From the NCBI GenBank assembly GCA_016933195.1, contig JAFGBN010000051.1, forward strand, positions 1-52,384: a stretch of DNA of 52,384 bases, given 5' to 3'. This DNA comes from Dehalococcoidia bacterium (GTDB lineage Bacteria > Chloroflexota > Dehalococcoidia > GIF9 > AB-539-J10). Positions 9,834-18,907 of this stretch are shown piece by piece. The translations under genes and the position numbers were made by a program. The first letter of the stretch is position 1; every line of letters starts with the position of its first letter. The notes below the pieces were generated by a model, which worked only from the letters and a program-made list of their open reading frames with translations, did no database searches and had not been told where the DNA came from.

Positions 9834-10466
9834 ATGACGGAAATTATTCTAGCAAGGCATGGAGAAACCGAAGGGAATGTGGAGGGAGTATACAGAGGGA
9901 GAATTGACGTAAATCTGGATGAGGTAGGCGTTAAACAAGCGGAACTGATGGGCGAGTATTTGAGCAGTCTAGAATTAGATGCTATCTATTCCAGTCCATT
10001 ACGACGGGCCTTAGACACGGCGAATTTAATTGCTCAATACCAAAAAGTTGACGTACAAGTTAGCAATGGCCTTGTGGATTTGGACTATGGGGAATGGCAG
10101 GGTTTGCCCGAACGAGAGGTGAAGAAGCTATACCAGGCTCTTCATAAAGAATGGCATGCTAACCCCGACCGGGTAAAAATGCCTGGCGGGGAAAGTCTGG
10201 CTGATGTGAGAGAGAGGGCTGTTGGCGTAATTGATGACATAATTTCTAAATATGAGGGAAGCGTAGTATTGGTATCTCATCGGGTTGTGAATAAAGTTTT
10301 GATATGTTCTTTACTGGGGCTAAGCAACGCACATTTTTGGAACGTCAAACAGGATGTAGGTGGAATCACAACCTTCACTTATGCAGGCGGTCGTTTTGTC
10401 CTGACCAAGCATAATGACACTTCGCACTTGAAGGGAATGCGAAAGTACGTGCTAAGCGATTTTTGA
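9834..10466 (+). CDS. Histidine phosphatase (phosphoglycerate mutase) family protein
   Basis: LARHGETEGN RHG motif, GEWQGL, VVLVSHRVV. Confidence 0.9.
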   Translation: MTEIILARHGETEGNVEGVYRGRIDVNLDEVGVKQAELMGEYLSSLELDAIYSSPLRRALDTANLIAQYQKVDVQVSNGLVDLDYGEWQGLPEREVKKLYQALHKEWHANPDRVKMPGGESLADVRERAVGVIDDIISKYEGSVVLVSHRVVNKVLICSLLGLSNAHFWNVKQDVGGITTFTYAGGRFVLTKHNDTSHLKGMRKYVLSDF

Positions 10467-10524
10467 AAGACTGCCGAAAAGCTGGTAGCAAATGAGGTAT
10501 AATTAGCAGGAGTAAAGGGTTACC

Positions 10525-12048
10525 ATGGCAATATTTGATTTAAGTGAGATAAGAGCGCTGGCAAAGACGGACTTTACGGAAGCCTGGGTGTCCACAGCAA
10601 AGCTTATTCCTATCCATACCAGGCTCTCTCTGGATAGGAAAGGCAAACCGCACCTTTTGCGTGAATCAATCCAAAAATCCCGTGACATCTTGCTAAACCT
10701 CGGTTTTGATGAAATGGAGAATCTTACAATCTTGTCTGACATCGACGTGGTCAAGCAGTATGGGCCGGAAGCCCGGCTTATTCTCGACAGAGCTTTTTAC
10801 CTGGCCGAATTGCCTCGCCCTGATATAGGGCTCTCTGCTAAAAGGATAGCCCAGGCAAAGAAGATAGCAGGGGAAATTGAAATTGAAGAACTGCAGTCTA
10901 TTTTGAGGAGTTATAAGCGAGGCGAAATTGAGGCAGATAATCTTGTTGAAGAGCTTGTTCTTAAGTTAGGCATCACTGACCATCAAGCTACTGGACTTCT
11001 GGATAAGGTTTTCCCCGAAGTGAAGAAGCTACATCCTGTCCCCTCTGACAAGACATTGAGAAGTCACATGACGGCTACATGGTTTCATACCCTGGCAGCG
11101 TTGCAGGATAAAGCTAGCTTTCCCTTTGCCCTATTTTCCGTGGGACCCCGATATCGTAATGAACAAAGAGAGGACGCTCACCATTTGCGAGTTCATCACT
11201 CGGCGTCAATTGTGATAATGGACCCTGAGATGTCTTTGGATGCAGGAAGGGAAATAACCGAAGAAATTATGAAACAATATGGTTTCTCGGAAACAAGATT
11301 TGAGACAAAGACAGCCACGTCTAAGTACTATGCGCCAGGACAGGAGCAAGAGGTCTTTGTCCGTCATGGTGGCGATTGGCTGGAGGTTGCTGATATCGGG
11401 ATGTACTCTCCCATAGCTCTGGCAAATTTTGATATCAGATATCCTGTGTTTAATGCCGGCTTTGGAATTGAGCGCTTAGCCATGATTCTGTATGGGATAG
11501 ATGATGTGAGGAAACTGGCGTTCCCTCAATTTTCCATAGCTGACTATTCTGATGAGGAAATAGCCAGGTCAATTACCTATGTAGCAAGCCCTAAGACTGC
11601 TAGAGGACGGAAAATAGCCAGGGCGATAGAGGAAGTTGCACAAAGATACAAAGATGAGATTGCTCCATGTGAGTTTCTAGCCTGGAAAGATGAGTCTATT
11701 GAGGTGAGGGTGGTAGAGAATGAAGCTGGCAAGAAATTAATTGGCCCTGCGGGGTTTAATGAGATTTGTGTCGCTAATGGTGCTATCTATAGCGATATTG
11801 TGCCTTCAGGGGTATATAGCGGGATAAACTATATGCGTGCTATAGCAATGGGAGCTGCAGCTGCGATAGAAAGCAGCGACGATGACCTAACTTATCAGGT
11901 GAAAACAATAAAACATCTCTCCGACCTCAATTTGCAGATGCCTGATTACATCCGCCAGCATATAGAGAGCAAGCAAAAAAAGATAGGAGTCGGTGGTGCT
12001 GTTTTTGTGACCATAAAATCCCAGTTTATAAAGGGGAAACATGGCTAA
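10525..12048 (+). CDS. sepS: O-phosphoserine--tRNA(Cys) ligase (SepRS)
   Basis: Archaeal SepRS-like architecture: QYGPEARLILDRAFYLAELPRPDIGLS, VFPEVKKLHPVPSDKTLRSHMTATWF, class II motif 2 FSVGPRYRNEQREDAHHLRVHHSAS, motif 3 NAGFGIERLAMILYG. Confidence 0.93.
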   Translation: MAIFDLSEIRALAKTDFTEAWVSTAKLIPIHTRLSLDRKGKPHLLRESIQKSRDILLNLGFDEMENLTILSDIDVVKQYGPEARLILDRAFYLAELPRPDIGLSAKRIAQAKKIAGEIEIEELQSILRSYKRGEIEADNLVEELVLKLGITDHQATGLLDKVFPEVKKLHPVPSDKTLRSHMTATWFHTLAALQDKASFPFALFSVGPRYRNEQREDAHHLRVHHSASIVIMDPEMSLDAGREITEEIMKQYGFSETRFETKTATSKYYAPGQEQEVFVRHGGDWLEVADIGMYSPIALANFDIRYPVFNAGFGIERLAMILYGIDDVRKLAFPQFSIADYSDEEIARSITYVASPKTARGRKIARAIEEVAQRYKDEIAPCEFLAWKDESIEVRVVENEAGKKLIGPAGFNEICVANGAIYSDIVPSGVYSGINYMRAIAMGAAAAIESSDDDLTYQVKTIKHLSDLNLQMPDYIRQHIESKQKKIGVGGAVFVTIKSQFIKGKHG

Positions 12049-13183
12049 ACAAATAGGGGATAAGTCATTACAAAAACTCACTAATCTGCATAGACCGCAC
12101 AAGGAGCTTATAAACCTTATGCCGCTACAAACAGGAAGCATGCTTACTGAGGATGCTAAGAAGGCTTTGGTAGAATTCGGAGATGGTTATTCTATATGTG
12201 ATTTTTGCCAAGGCAGTTTGTGGAATATAACAAATCCTCCCATCCGTGAGTTTGTACAGGACCTTTTACCTAAGTTCTTAGGCTGTGAAGTTGCTGCCTT
12301 AACTTATGGAGCGAGAGATGGCATATTCATGGTGATGCACTCCCTGGCAGAACCAGGAGACTCGGTTATTGTGGATGGTAACAGACACTATACTACGGTT
12401 GTTTCTGCTGAAAGAGCGGGTTTAGATGTAATTGATGTAGCTTCCTCTGGCTATCCTGAATTCAGGATTGAGGTTAATGATTTCATACCACTCATAAAAA
12501 AGCACAATCCTAAACTAATTCTGCTGACTTATCCTGACGGGAATTATGGAAATCTTCCTGATGCCAAACGGCTGGGGGAAATTGCCCAGGAATATGATAT
12601 TCCCTATATTGTTAATGGGGCATACGCGGTAGGCAGAATGCCTGTAAACATGGAAGACTTGGGTGCTGATTTCATCGTTGGTAGTGGACATAAAAGCATG
12701 GCCTCCGCTGGTCCTTCTGGAGTACTGGGGATGAGGAGGAGGTGGGAGAGCAAGGTATTGAGAAAATCTCAAACATACGACAACAAGGAAATTGAGCTTC
12801 TTGGCTGCAGCTTGAGAGGTGTCCCTTTGGTAACACTGATGGCTTCCTTTCCCAGTGTTGCGGAGAGAATTCAGCATTGGGACGAGCAGGTATCAAAAGC
12901 TCAGTGGTTTTCTGGTGAACTAGAAAAATTAGGCTTTCGCCAGCTAGGTGAAATCCCACATAGACATGATTTGCTACATTTTGAAACCCCGATGCTTTAC
13001 GATATTTCCAAGCATGTCCGAGAACGAGGATATTTTCTCTATAAGGAACTTAAGGAAAGAGGTATTTGGGGACCACAGCCGGGATTAACGAAAACTTTTA
13101 AAGCTTCTACCTTTGCTGCCAATGAAGAGCAGCTAAAATTTGTCATAGATTCCTTTAAAGCTATCTTAAGCAAGTATAGCTGA
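12041..13183 (+). CDS. pscS: O-phospho-L-seryl-tRNA:Cys-tRNA synthase (SepCysS)
   Basis: INLMPLQTGSMLTEDAKKALVEFGDGYSICDFCQG (CxxC), PLP-Lys region VGSGHKSMASAGPSGVLG, third conserved Cys ELLGCSLRG; overlaps sepS by 8 nt. Confidence 0.93.
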   Translation: MAKQIGDKSLQKLTNLHRPHKELINLMPLQTGSMLTEDAKKALVEFGDGYSICDFCQGSLWNITNPPIREFVQDLLPKFLGCEVAALTYGARDGIFMVMHSLAEPGDSVIVDGNRHYTTVVSAERAGLDVIDVASSGYPEFRIEVNDFIPLIKKHNPKLILLTYPDGNYGNLPDAKRLGEIAQEYDIPYIVNGAYAVGRMPVNMEDLGADFIVGSGHKSMASAGPSGVLGMRRRWESKVLRKSQTYDNKEIELLGCSLRGVPLVTLMASFPSVAERIQHWDEQVSKAQWFSGELEKLGFRQLGEIPHRHDLLHFETPMLYDISKHVRERGYFLYKELKERGIWGPQPGLTKTFKASTFAANEEQLKFVIDSFKAILSKYS

Positions 13184-13277
13184 AGCAGAAATCTTGGATT
13201 GAAAACACTAAATTTAAAAGACTTAAAGATTGGAGATTGCTTTCAGAAGCTGCTATTTAGGGTTTAAGTAAGTTCTT

Positions 13278-13943
13278 TTAATTTACCCGAGGCCTAAGCA
13301 GTTGCCGGGGAACAATGCTATGTTTCCGGACATGGAGGTTTTTTAATTGTTGGAAACATGCTTGAAATGGGGCTGAGGTAATATTGTCTATTTTCATAAG
13401 CAAGGCATCTTCACCATTGTCTAAATAATAATTATGACGTCTCCCCACTAGCTGAAACCCATATTTCTTGTAAAGAGCTTGAGCTATCTCATTGGAAGCC
13501 CGTACTTCTAAAATGACTGCAGTAGCATTTAAGTGCGTAGCTAGCTCAATAGTCGAAATGAGCAATCCTTCACCTACACCGATCCGGCGATAGTCACTTC
13601 TTACAGCAATAGAGATAATGTGTGCCTCTTTTAGCATTAGCCAAAAACCAGCAAAACCAATAATGCACTCTGTTGTGTCCCTCTCCTCATTTTGGGGAGG
13701 GTTAAAGTCAAAAAGTCGTTTGAACCAAGGTAGTTGTTGCGCATCATCTTGATTTAGTTTTGAGATAAACCCCTTTTTCATACAAGCTGCTATATAACTA
13801 GCTAATGGATTGTCAAGGTCTCGCTTGTATGAAGCATAAGAGCGAGACATCCACTCGCTGGAGAAGGCCTCACGGTCTATTTCAGCTACCTGAGCGATAT
13901 CCCCCTCTTTCATGGGGCGAATAATGTAAGTAGCCTTTTGCAC
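13278..13943 (-). CDS. GNAT N-acetyltransferase (RimI-like)
   Basis: EGDIAQVAEIDREAF start, SIAVRSDYRRIGVGEGLL acetyl-CoA motif, ILEVRASNEIAQALYKKYGF. Confidence 0.88.
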   Translation of the reverse strand: MQKATYIIRPMKEGDIAQVAEIDREAFSSEWMSRSYASYKRDLDNPLASYIAACMKKGFISKLNQDDAQQLPWFKRLFDFNPPQNEERDTTECIIGFAGFWLMLKEAHIISIAVRSDYRRIGVGEGLLISTIELATHLNATAVILEVRASNEIAQALYKKYGFQLVGRRHNYYLDNGEDALLMKIDNITSAPFQACFQQLKNLHVRKHSIVPRQLLRPRVN

Positions 13944-14082
13944 TGTTTTTCAATTTTACCATGACAGACGATGTTGGGGATACTGCCTCAAATGATTAAT
14001 TTGTGGCTTTGACTCAAAAACTGGGATTGTACTTTTGAGTCAAATTTGTCTTAAGCAAAGGCATAATGATAAAGTTCTAGAC

Positions 14083-15012
14083 ATGGAAGACTTACTCAGT
14101 CTACGTGTTCAGTTAGCCCCACGTCATCCTGAGGGATTAACCCTGCCTAATCCTGTTATGATAGCTTCTGGCATGCTTGGTTATGGCATAGAATACAGCG
14201 AGCTTATTGATATACAAAAATTGGGAGCCATTGTCTGCAAAGGAACTACTCTTATGCCAAGAGCAGGTAGCCCTCAACCGCGGCTAGTAGAAACTGCGAG
14301 TGGCTTGCTTAATTCTGTAGGTCTAGAAAACATCGGGGTTAATGCATTGATTAGGGATAAAGCACCTATATGGGCAAAATGGCAAGTTCCAGTCATTGTT
14401 AACGTCGCTGGGGAATCGATAGATGAATATGTTGGTGTGGCAAAAGAGTTGGAATGTGTATCAGGGATAAGCGGCATTGAACTAAATATTAGTTGCCCTA
14501 ATATTTCAACAGGAGGAATAGAGTTTGGAGTAGATCCCGAACTTGCTACCAAAGTCACCTCAGCGGTTAAAGCTGCAACCAGTTTGCCTGTTATCGTTAA
14601 GCTGAGCCCTAATGTGACTGATATCAAGGAAATTGCTTTAGAGGTAGAAAAGGCTGGGGCTGATGCCATATCCTTGATTAATACGATGAGAGGAATGGTA
14701 ATTGACATAAATGGGGAAAGGCCTCGCTTAGGACGTATTATAGGTGGACTCTCTGGTCCCGCTATAAAACCTATAGCGCTCTATATGGTATATGAAGTGG
14801 CTAGAAATGTTCATATCCCAGTGGTAGGTTGCGGCGGCATCGCTTGTGCTGAAGATGCCTTGGGGTTTATCATGTGTGGAGCTAGTGCAGTGCAGGTCGG
14901 TACAGCTAACCTAACTAACCCTCACGTTGGTCTTAACATATTGGAAGGGATAGAGCACTTCATGAGAGACAGAGGGATTAGGGATTTAATTGACCTCATT
15001 GGTATCGCTTAG
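14083..15012 (+). CDS. pyrD: Dihydroorotate dehydrogenase (class 1B-like catalytic subunit)
   Basis: NPVMIASGM, ELNISCPNIS, SLINTMRG, PVVGCGGI; ORF can extend to 14035 (TTG). Confidence 0.85.
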   Translation: MEDLLSLRVQLAPRHPEGLTLPNPVMIASGMLGYGIEYSELIDIQKLGAIVCKGTTLMPRAGSPQPRLVETASGLLNSVGLENIGVNALIRDKAPIWAKWQVPVIVNVAGESIDEYVGVAKELECVSGISGIELNISCPNISTGGIEFGVDPELATKVTSAVKAATSLPVIVKLSPNVTDIKEIALEVEKAGADAISLINTMRGMVIDINGERPRLGRIIGGLSGPAIKPIALYMVYEVARNVHIPVVGCGGIACAEDALGFIMCGASAVQVGTANLTNPHVGLNILEGIEHFMRDRGIRDLIDLIGIA

Positions 15013-15035
15013 AATGATTCCACGCAGCAGTCTTT

Positions 15036-15440
15036 TTATTTGGTAGCCAATTCCTTTTGAATAAAGTCGACGATATCGTGAGTTGGAGCACCAGGACCAA
15101 AAACAGCTTTTATGCCTATTTGTTGTAAAGTTGGGATATCATCCTCAGGTATTATGCCTCCTGCGATAACCAATGCGTCGCCCCTTCCTTTTTCCCTTAA
15201 ACCTTCTACAACCAGAGGGAAGAGCTCTGAATGAGCTCCGGACAAGATACTCAATCCAACGACGTCCACATCCTCTTGAACAGCTGCCTCCACGATCATA
15301 TCCGGAGTTTGTCGGATGCCAGTATAAATTACCTCCATACCAGCATCTCGCAGAGCCCTGGCTACAACCTTGGCACCACGATCGTGCCCATCCAGCCCCG
15401 GTTTGGCTACAAGAACGCGGATTTTGCCTTCCTTCTGCAT
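15036..15440 (-). CDS. Methylmalonyl-CoA mutase B12-binding (small/C-terminal) subunit
   Basis: [34 protein letters not shown]: DxHxxG cobalamin-binding motif. Confidence 0.95.
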   Translation of the reverse strand: MQKEGKIRVLVAKPGLDGHDRGAKVVARALRDAGMEVIYTGIRQTPDMIVEAAVQEDVDVVGLSILSGAHSELFPLVVEGLREKGRGDALVIAGGIIPEDDIPTLQQIGIKAVFGPGAPTHDIVDFIQKELATK

Positions 15441-15455
15441 ATCTTTAACTTCCTC

Positions 15456-15854
15456 CTAAGACATTTGGCAAAGTTCCACAAGCACACCCTTGAGTGATTT
15501 AGGGTGAATAAAAGCTACCATGCCTTCTACGCCCCGACGTGCCTTTTTGTCAATCAAGTCCACACCTTTGCCGGCTAAGGAATCAAGCTCTTTGTCGGTA
15601 TTGTCTACTTCCAAGCATATGTGATGAATACCTTCACCTCTCTTCTCCAGAACCTTAGCCATGTTGCTTCCAGGAAGCGGCTCGAGGATCTCAAGTTTGG
15701 TAGCGCCACCCAGATCAACCATCGCTGTTTTTACCCCTTGTTCGGGCAAAGTTTCAGTTTTGCCTAACTTAGCACCAAATAAATCCTGGTAAAGCTGCAA
15801 AGTCTCATCTAGATTCTTGACTAGAACAGCTATGTGGGCAATTCCTTTGACCAT
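15456..15854 (-). CDS. mce: Methylmalonyl-CoA epimerase
   Basis: IAHIAVLVKNLDETLQLYQDLFG glyoxalase fold, GEGIHHICLEV, LVELCQ. Confidence 0.92.
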   Translation of the reverse strand: MVKGIAHIAVLVKNLDETLQLYQDLFGAKLGKTETLPEQGVKTAMVDLGGATKLEILEPLPGSNMAKVLEKRGEGIHHICLEVDNTDKELDSLAGKGVDLIDKKARRGVEGMVAFIHPKSLKGVLVELCQMS

Positions 15855-15881
15855 GTTTAGTTTAACCTCCCTTCTTATTTT

Positions 15882-17537
15882 TTAGAAAGCTAGAAATTCC
15901 TTCTGAGTGCCGAAAACCTTGCGCAACACATCACACATTTCACCCAGAGTAGCATAAGCTTCCACACACTCGAGAAAAGCTGGCATGGTATTATCTTCGC
16001 TATAAGCCACTTCTTCTAAGCGTTTGAGCGTTTGATTGACTTTATTGTTGTCTCTTTCTTTCTTGACTTGTGCTGTTCTTTCTTTTTGTCTTTTTTCTAC
16101 CTCAGGATTGACTCGAAGCAGGCCTGTTATTTTGGGATAGGGGGAAAGGAACTTGTTTACTCCCACCACGGTACGTCTACCATTTTCCACCTCTCTTGCG
16201 TAGCGATAAGATGAATCCTGTATTTCTTTTTGCTGATAGCCTTGCTCGATACCAGCTACGGCGCCACCAAGACTATCGATCTTACCAATATATTCACTGG
16301 CTTCCTCTTCCAGTTTGTTAGTAAGAGATTCCACGTAGTAAGAGCCACCAAGGGGGTCAACGACATCAGCAATGCCGCTTTCGTGTGCTAAAAGCTGTTG
16401 GGTGCGCAAAGCAACTGTCACTGCTTCTTGAGAAGGCGTAGCGTAAGCTTCATCAAAGGAATTGGTATGCAGCGATTGAGTGCCTCCTAAGGCTGCTGCT
16501 AGAGCTTCCCAGGCTGTTCTAACGATATTGTTCAACGGTTGCGGGGCAGTAAGGCTGCATCCCGCAGTTTGAGTGTGGAAGCGAAGCATGCAGGAACGGG
16601 GGTCCTTAGCTTCAAATCTCTCCCGCATTATCTTAGCCCAGAGACGGCGCGCTGCTCTGTATTTGGCAACTTCCTCAAAAAAACCAAGGTGGCTGCTAAA
16701 AAAGAAGGAAAGCCTGGGGGCAAAGGAATCTACGGCCAGTCCAGCATTGATCATCGCCTCTACATAGGCAATGCCATCAGCCAGGGTAAAAGCAATTTCC
16801 TGAGCAGCAGTGGAACCTGCCTCCCGTACGTGGTAACCGCTAATGCTGATGCTGTTCCAGCGGGCGACTTCTTTGCTGCAGTGGGAAATGATATCAGTCG
16901 TCAACCTCATTGAAGGGCGTGGAGGGAAGATATATGTGCCTCGGGCGATATATTCCTTAAGGACATCGTTTTGAACGGTGCCGCTTAACTTAGATGGTTC
17001 AACTCCCTGTTCCTTGCCTACAGCTATATACATAGCGAGAATGGGAGCACAGGTGGAATTTATGGTCATAGAGGTACTGACTTTATCTAAAGGGATACCC
17101 TCAAAGAGTATTTCCATGTCTCTGAGGCTATCTATAGCCACACCAACTTTGCCTACTTCACCCATTGCTAATGGATGGTCTGAGTCATAACCAATCTGTG
17201 TGGGTAAGTGAAAGGCAACACTCAAGCCTGTTTGGCCCTGATCTAAGAGATAGCGGTAGCGTTTGTTTGTATCTTCAGCAGTACCAAAGCCAGCATACTG
17301 GCGCATCGTCCATAATCTACCTCGATACATACTTGGCTGAATACCTCGTGTAAAGGGATATTCGCCTGGATAACTCAAGCCTTCGGCATAATCAAAACCC
17401 ACTAGGTCCTCCGGAGTATAGACAGTATCAACCTGAACGCCTGATATGGTATCAAATTTATCTTGCCGTTCGGGGAAGCGCTTTAAAGTCGAAGCCAGAG
17501 TAGTTTCACGCCATTCCTGCTTAGTTTTACTTGCCAT
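15882..17537 (-). CDS. Methylmalonyl-CoA mutase large (substrate-binding) subunit
   Basis: [78 protein letters not shown]. Confidence 0.95.
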   Translation of the reverse strand: MASKTKQEWRETTLASTLKRFPERQDKFDTISGVQVDTVYTPEDLVGFDYAEGLSYPGEYPFTRGIQPSMYRGRLWTMRQYAGFGTAEDTNKRYRYLLDQGQTGLSVAFHLPTQIGYDSDHPLAMGEVGKVGVAIDSLRDMEILFEGIPLDKVSTSMTINSTCAPILAMYIAVGKEQGVEPSKLSGTVQNDVLKEYIARGTYIFPPRPSMRLTTDIISHCSKEVARWNSISISGYHVREAGSTAAQEIAFTLADGIAYVEAMINAGLAVDSFAPRLSFFFSSHLGFFEEVAKYRAARRLWAKIMRERFEAKDPRSCMLRFHTQTAGCSLTAPQPLNNIVRTAWEALAAALGGTQSLHTNSFDEAYATPSQEAVTVALRTQQLLAHESGIADVVDPLGGSYYVESLTNKLEEEASEYIGKIDSLGGAVAGIEQGYQQKEIQDSSYRYAREVENGRRTVVGVNKFLSPYPKITGLLRVNPEVEKRQKERTAQVKKERDNNKVNQTLKRLEEVAYSEDNTMPAFLECVEAYATLGEMCDVLRKVFGTQKEFLAF

Positions 17538-17783
17538 AGCTACCTCCTCTCAGTAAGTTGTTAGCACAAACAGAAAGTATTTTAGCATAAACTTACTAGA
17601 CGTCAAATTGCTTGAGCTGCGGCTACTAATTTATAGCCAATCGCAAAACTTGCTATTGGCCGCTCTCCCCACCGGCGAGGAGTTAGAGACAATGTAAATT
17701 CACCCTCACCTTAATCCTCTCCAGCCAAGGGGAAGGAACTTTGCAAGAGATTACACTTACATCTGACACTGTAAATAGATTGG

Positions 17784-17823
17784 AAAGCTTGTCACCTTCT
17801 CTGTGTAGATGGTGACAAGCTTT
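17784..17823 (-). terminator. Stem-loop, likely terminator of the SPFH/NfeD operon
   Basis: Perfect 13-bp inverted repeat AAAGCTTGTCACC (17784-17796) / GGTGACAAGCTTT (17811-17823), 14-nt loop, just past the stop at 17835; no clear U-tract on the minus strand. Confidence 0.6.
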
Positions 17824-17834
17824 TACATTAGTCC

Positions 17835-18596
17835 TTATTTCTTATCAGGATTAGCTCTACTTAAAAAGGGAGCCACCAGATCTATAGGTATAGGAAACAG
17901 TATAGTATTGGTTCTTTCTGTGGCGATACCAGTCAACGCCTGTAGGTAACGAAGTTGCAGGGCTGCAGGCTGAGAGCCGATAATCTCGGCTGCTTGAGTC
18001 AATTTTTCTGCTGCCTGGTATTCACCTTCAGCGTGAACGACCTTGGCTCGTCTGTCTCTTTCAGCTTCAGCTTGAGCCGCCATGGCTCTCTGCATCGTTT
18101 CTGGTAATTCTACATCCTTAACCTCTACCATGCTTACCTTTATCCCCCAGGGGTTAGTGCCTTCATCAACTACCGCCTGTATTTTTTCATTAAGCCTATC
18201 CCTGTGAGCCAACAATTCATCTAATTCAGATTGCCCCACGACATTCCGTAAGGTAGTGGCGGCAAGCAATGAGGTTGCCTTTATATAATCCAGCACCTTA
18301 AGGATAGCATCCGCGGCGTCAACTACACGGAAATAAATCACAGCGTCAACCGTGACGGTAACATTGTCCATAGTCATGCATTCTTGCTGTGGCACATCCA
18401 TGGTGATTACACGAAGGTCAACCTTCCTCATACGCTCAATGAAGGGAATAAGGAAGATAAGCCCTGGACCTCTGAGGCCAACGAATCTACCTAGCCGAAA
18501 AACACCCCCTCTTTCATACTCTTGAACGATTTTGATAGCTGCGGATAGCAGTATTATCACTACTACAGCGATAACGAAATATATAAACCAGCTCAT
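17835..18596 (-). CDS. SPFH/Band 7 (slipin/stomatin) family protein
   Basis: IKIVQEYERGGVFRLGRFVGLRGPGLIFLIPFIERMRKVDLR, AMAAQAEAERDRRAKVVHAEGE. Confidence 0.92.
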   Translation of the reverse strand: MSWFIYFVIAVVVIILLSAAIKIVQEYERGGVFRLGRFVGLRGPGLIFLIPFIERMRKVDLRVITMDVPQQECMTMDNVTVTVDAVIYFRVVDAADAILKVLDYIKATSLLAATTLRNVVGQSELDELLAHRDRLNEKIQAVVDEGTNPWGIKVSMVEVKDVELPETMQRAMAAQAEAERDRRAKVVHAEGEYQAAEKLTQAAEIIGSQPAALQLRYLQALTGIATERTNTILFPIPIDLVAPFLSRANPDKK

Positions 18597-18898
18597 TTCT
18601 CCTCCTTTCTTTTAGGTTCCCTTGTCACCCATAATTTCAGTCCTTCTACTTTAGTTATTGTTACTTCCTCGTCGGGCTCTATCTTACTGCCCTCAGCTAT
18701 AGCGGTCCATAATTCACCTTCAGCTAGGACCGTGCCTTTGGGGTTAAGAATTGTTTTGGCTACAGCTATTTTGCCTATCATCTCCTCAGCACCAGCAGCG
18801 AGTTTTCGTCTTTGACTTTTAACAATAGCATAGATGACAAAAATAGCAAAAGCGACACCACAGATTATGGCTATAATAATTGGGCCGGTTATTTCCAT
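18593..18898 (-). CDS. NfeD C-terminal-domain (OB-fold) protein
   Basis: One TM plus GTVLAEGELWTAIAEGSKIEPDEEVTITKVEGLKLWVTR. Confidence 0.88.
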   Translation of the reverse strand: MEITGPIIIAIICGVAFAIFVIYAIVKSQRRKLAAGAEEMIGKIAVAKTILNPKGTVLAEGELWTAIAEGSKIEPDEEVTITKVEGLKLWVTREPKRKEEK

Positions 18899-18907
18899 AG
18901 CTGGTAC

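Noticed and set aside
10525-12048. Possible pyrrolysyl-tRNA synthetase or PheRS alpha
   Set aside because: The motifs and the neighbouring SepCysS fit SepRS; length and the inserted QSILRSYKRGEIEADNL region match SepRS rather than PylRS.
12515-12959. Two minus-strand ORFs inside pscS
   Set aside because: Overlap a strongly supported SepCysS gene; no domain or start signal.
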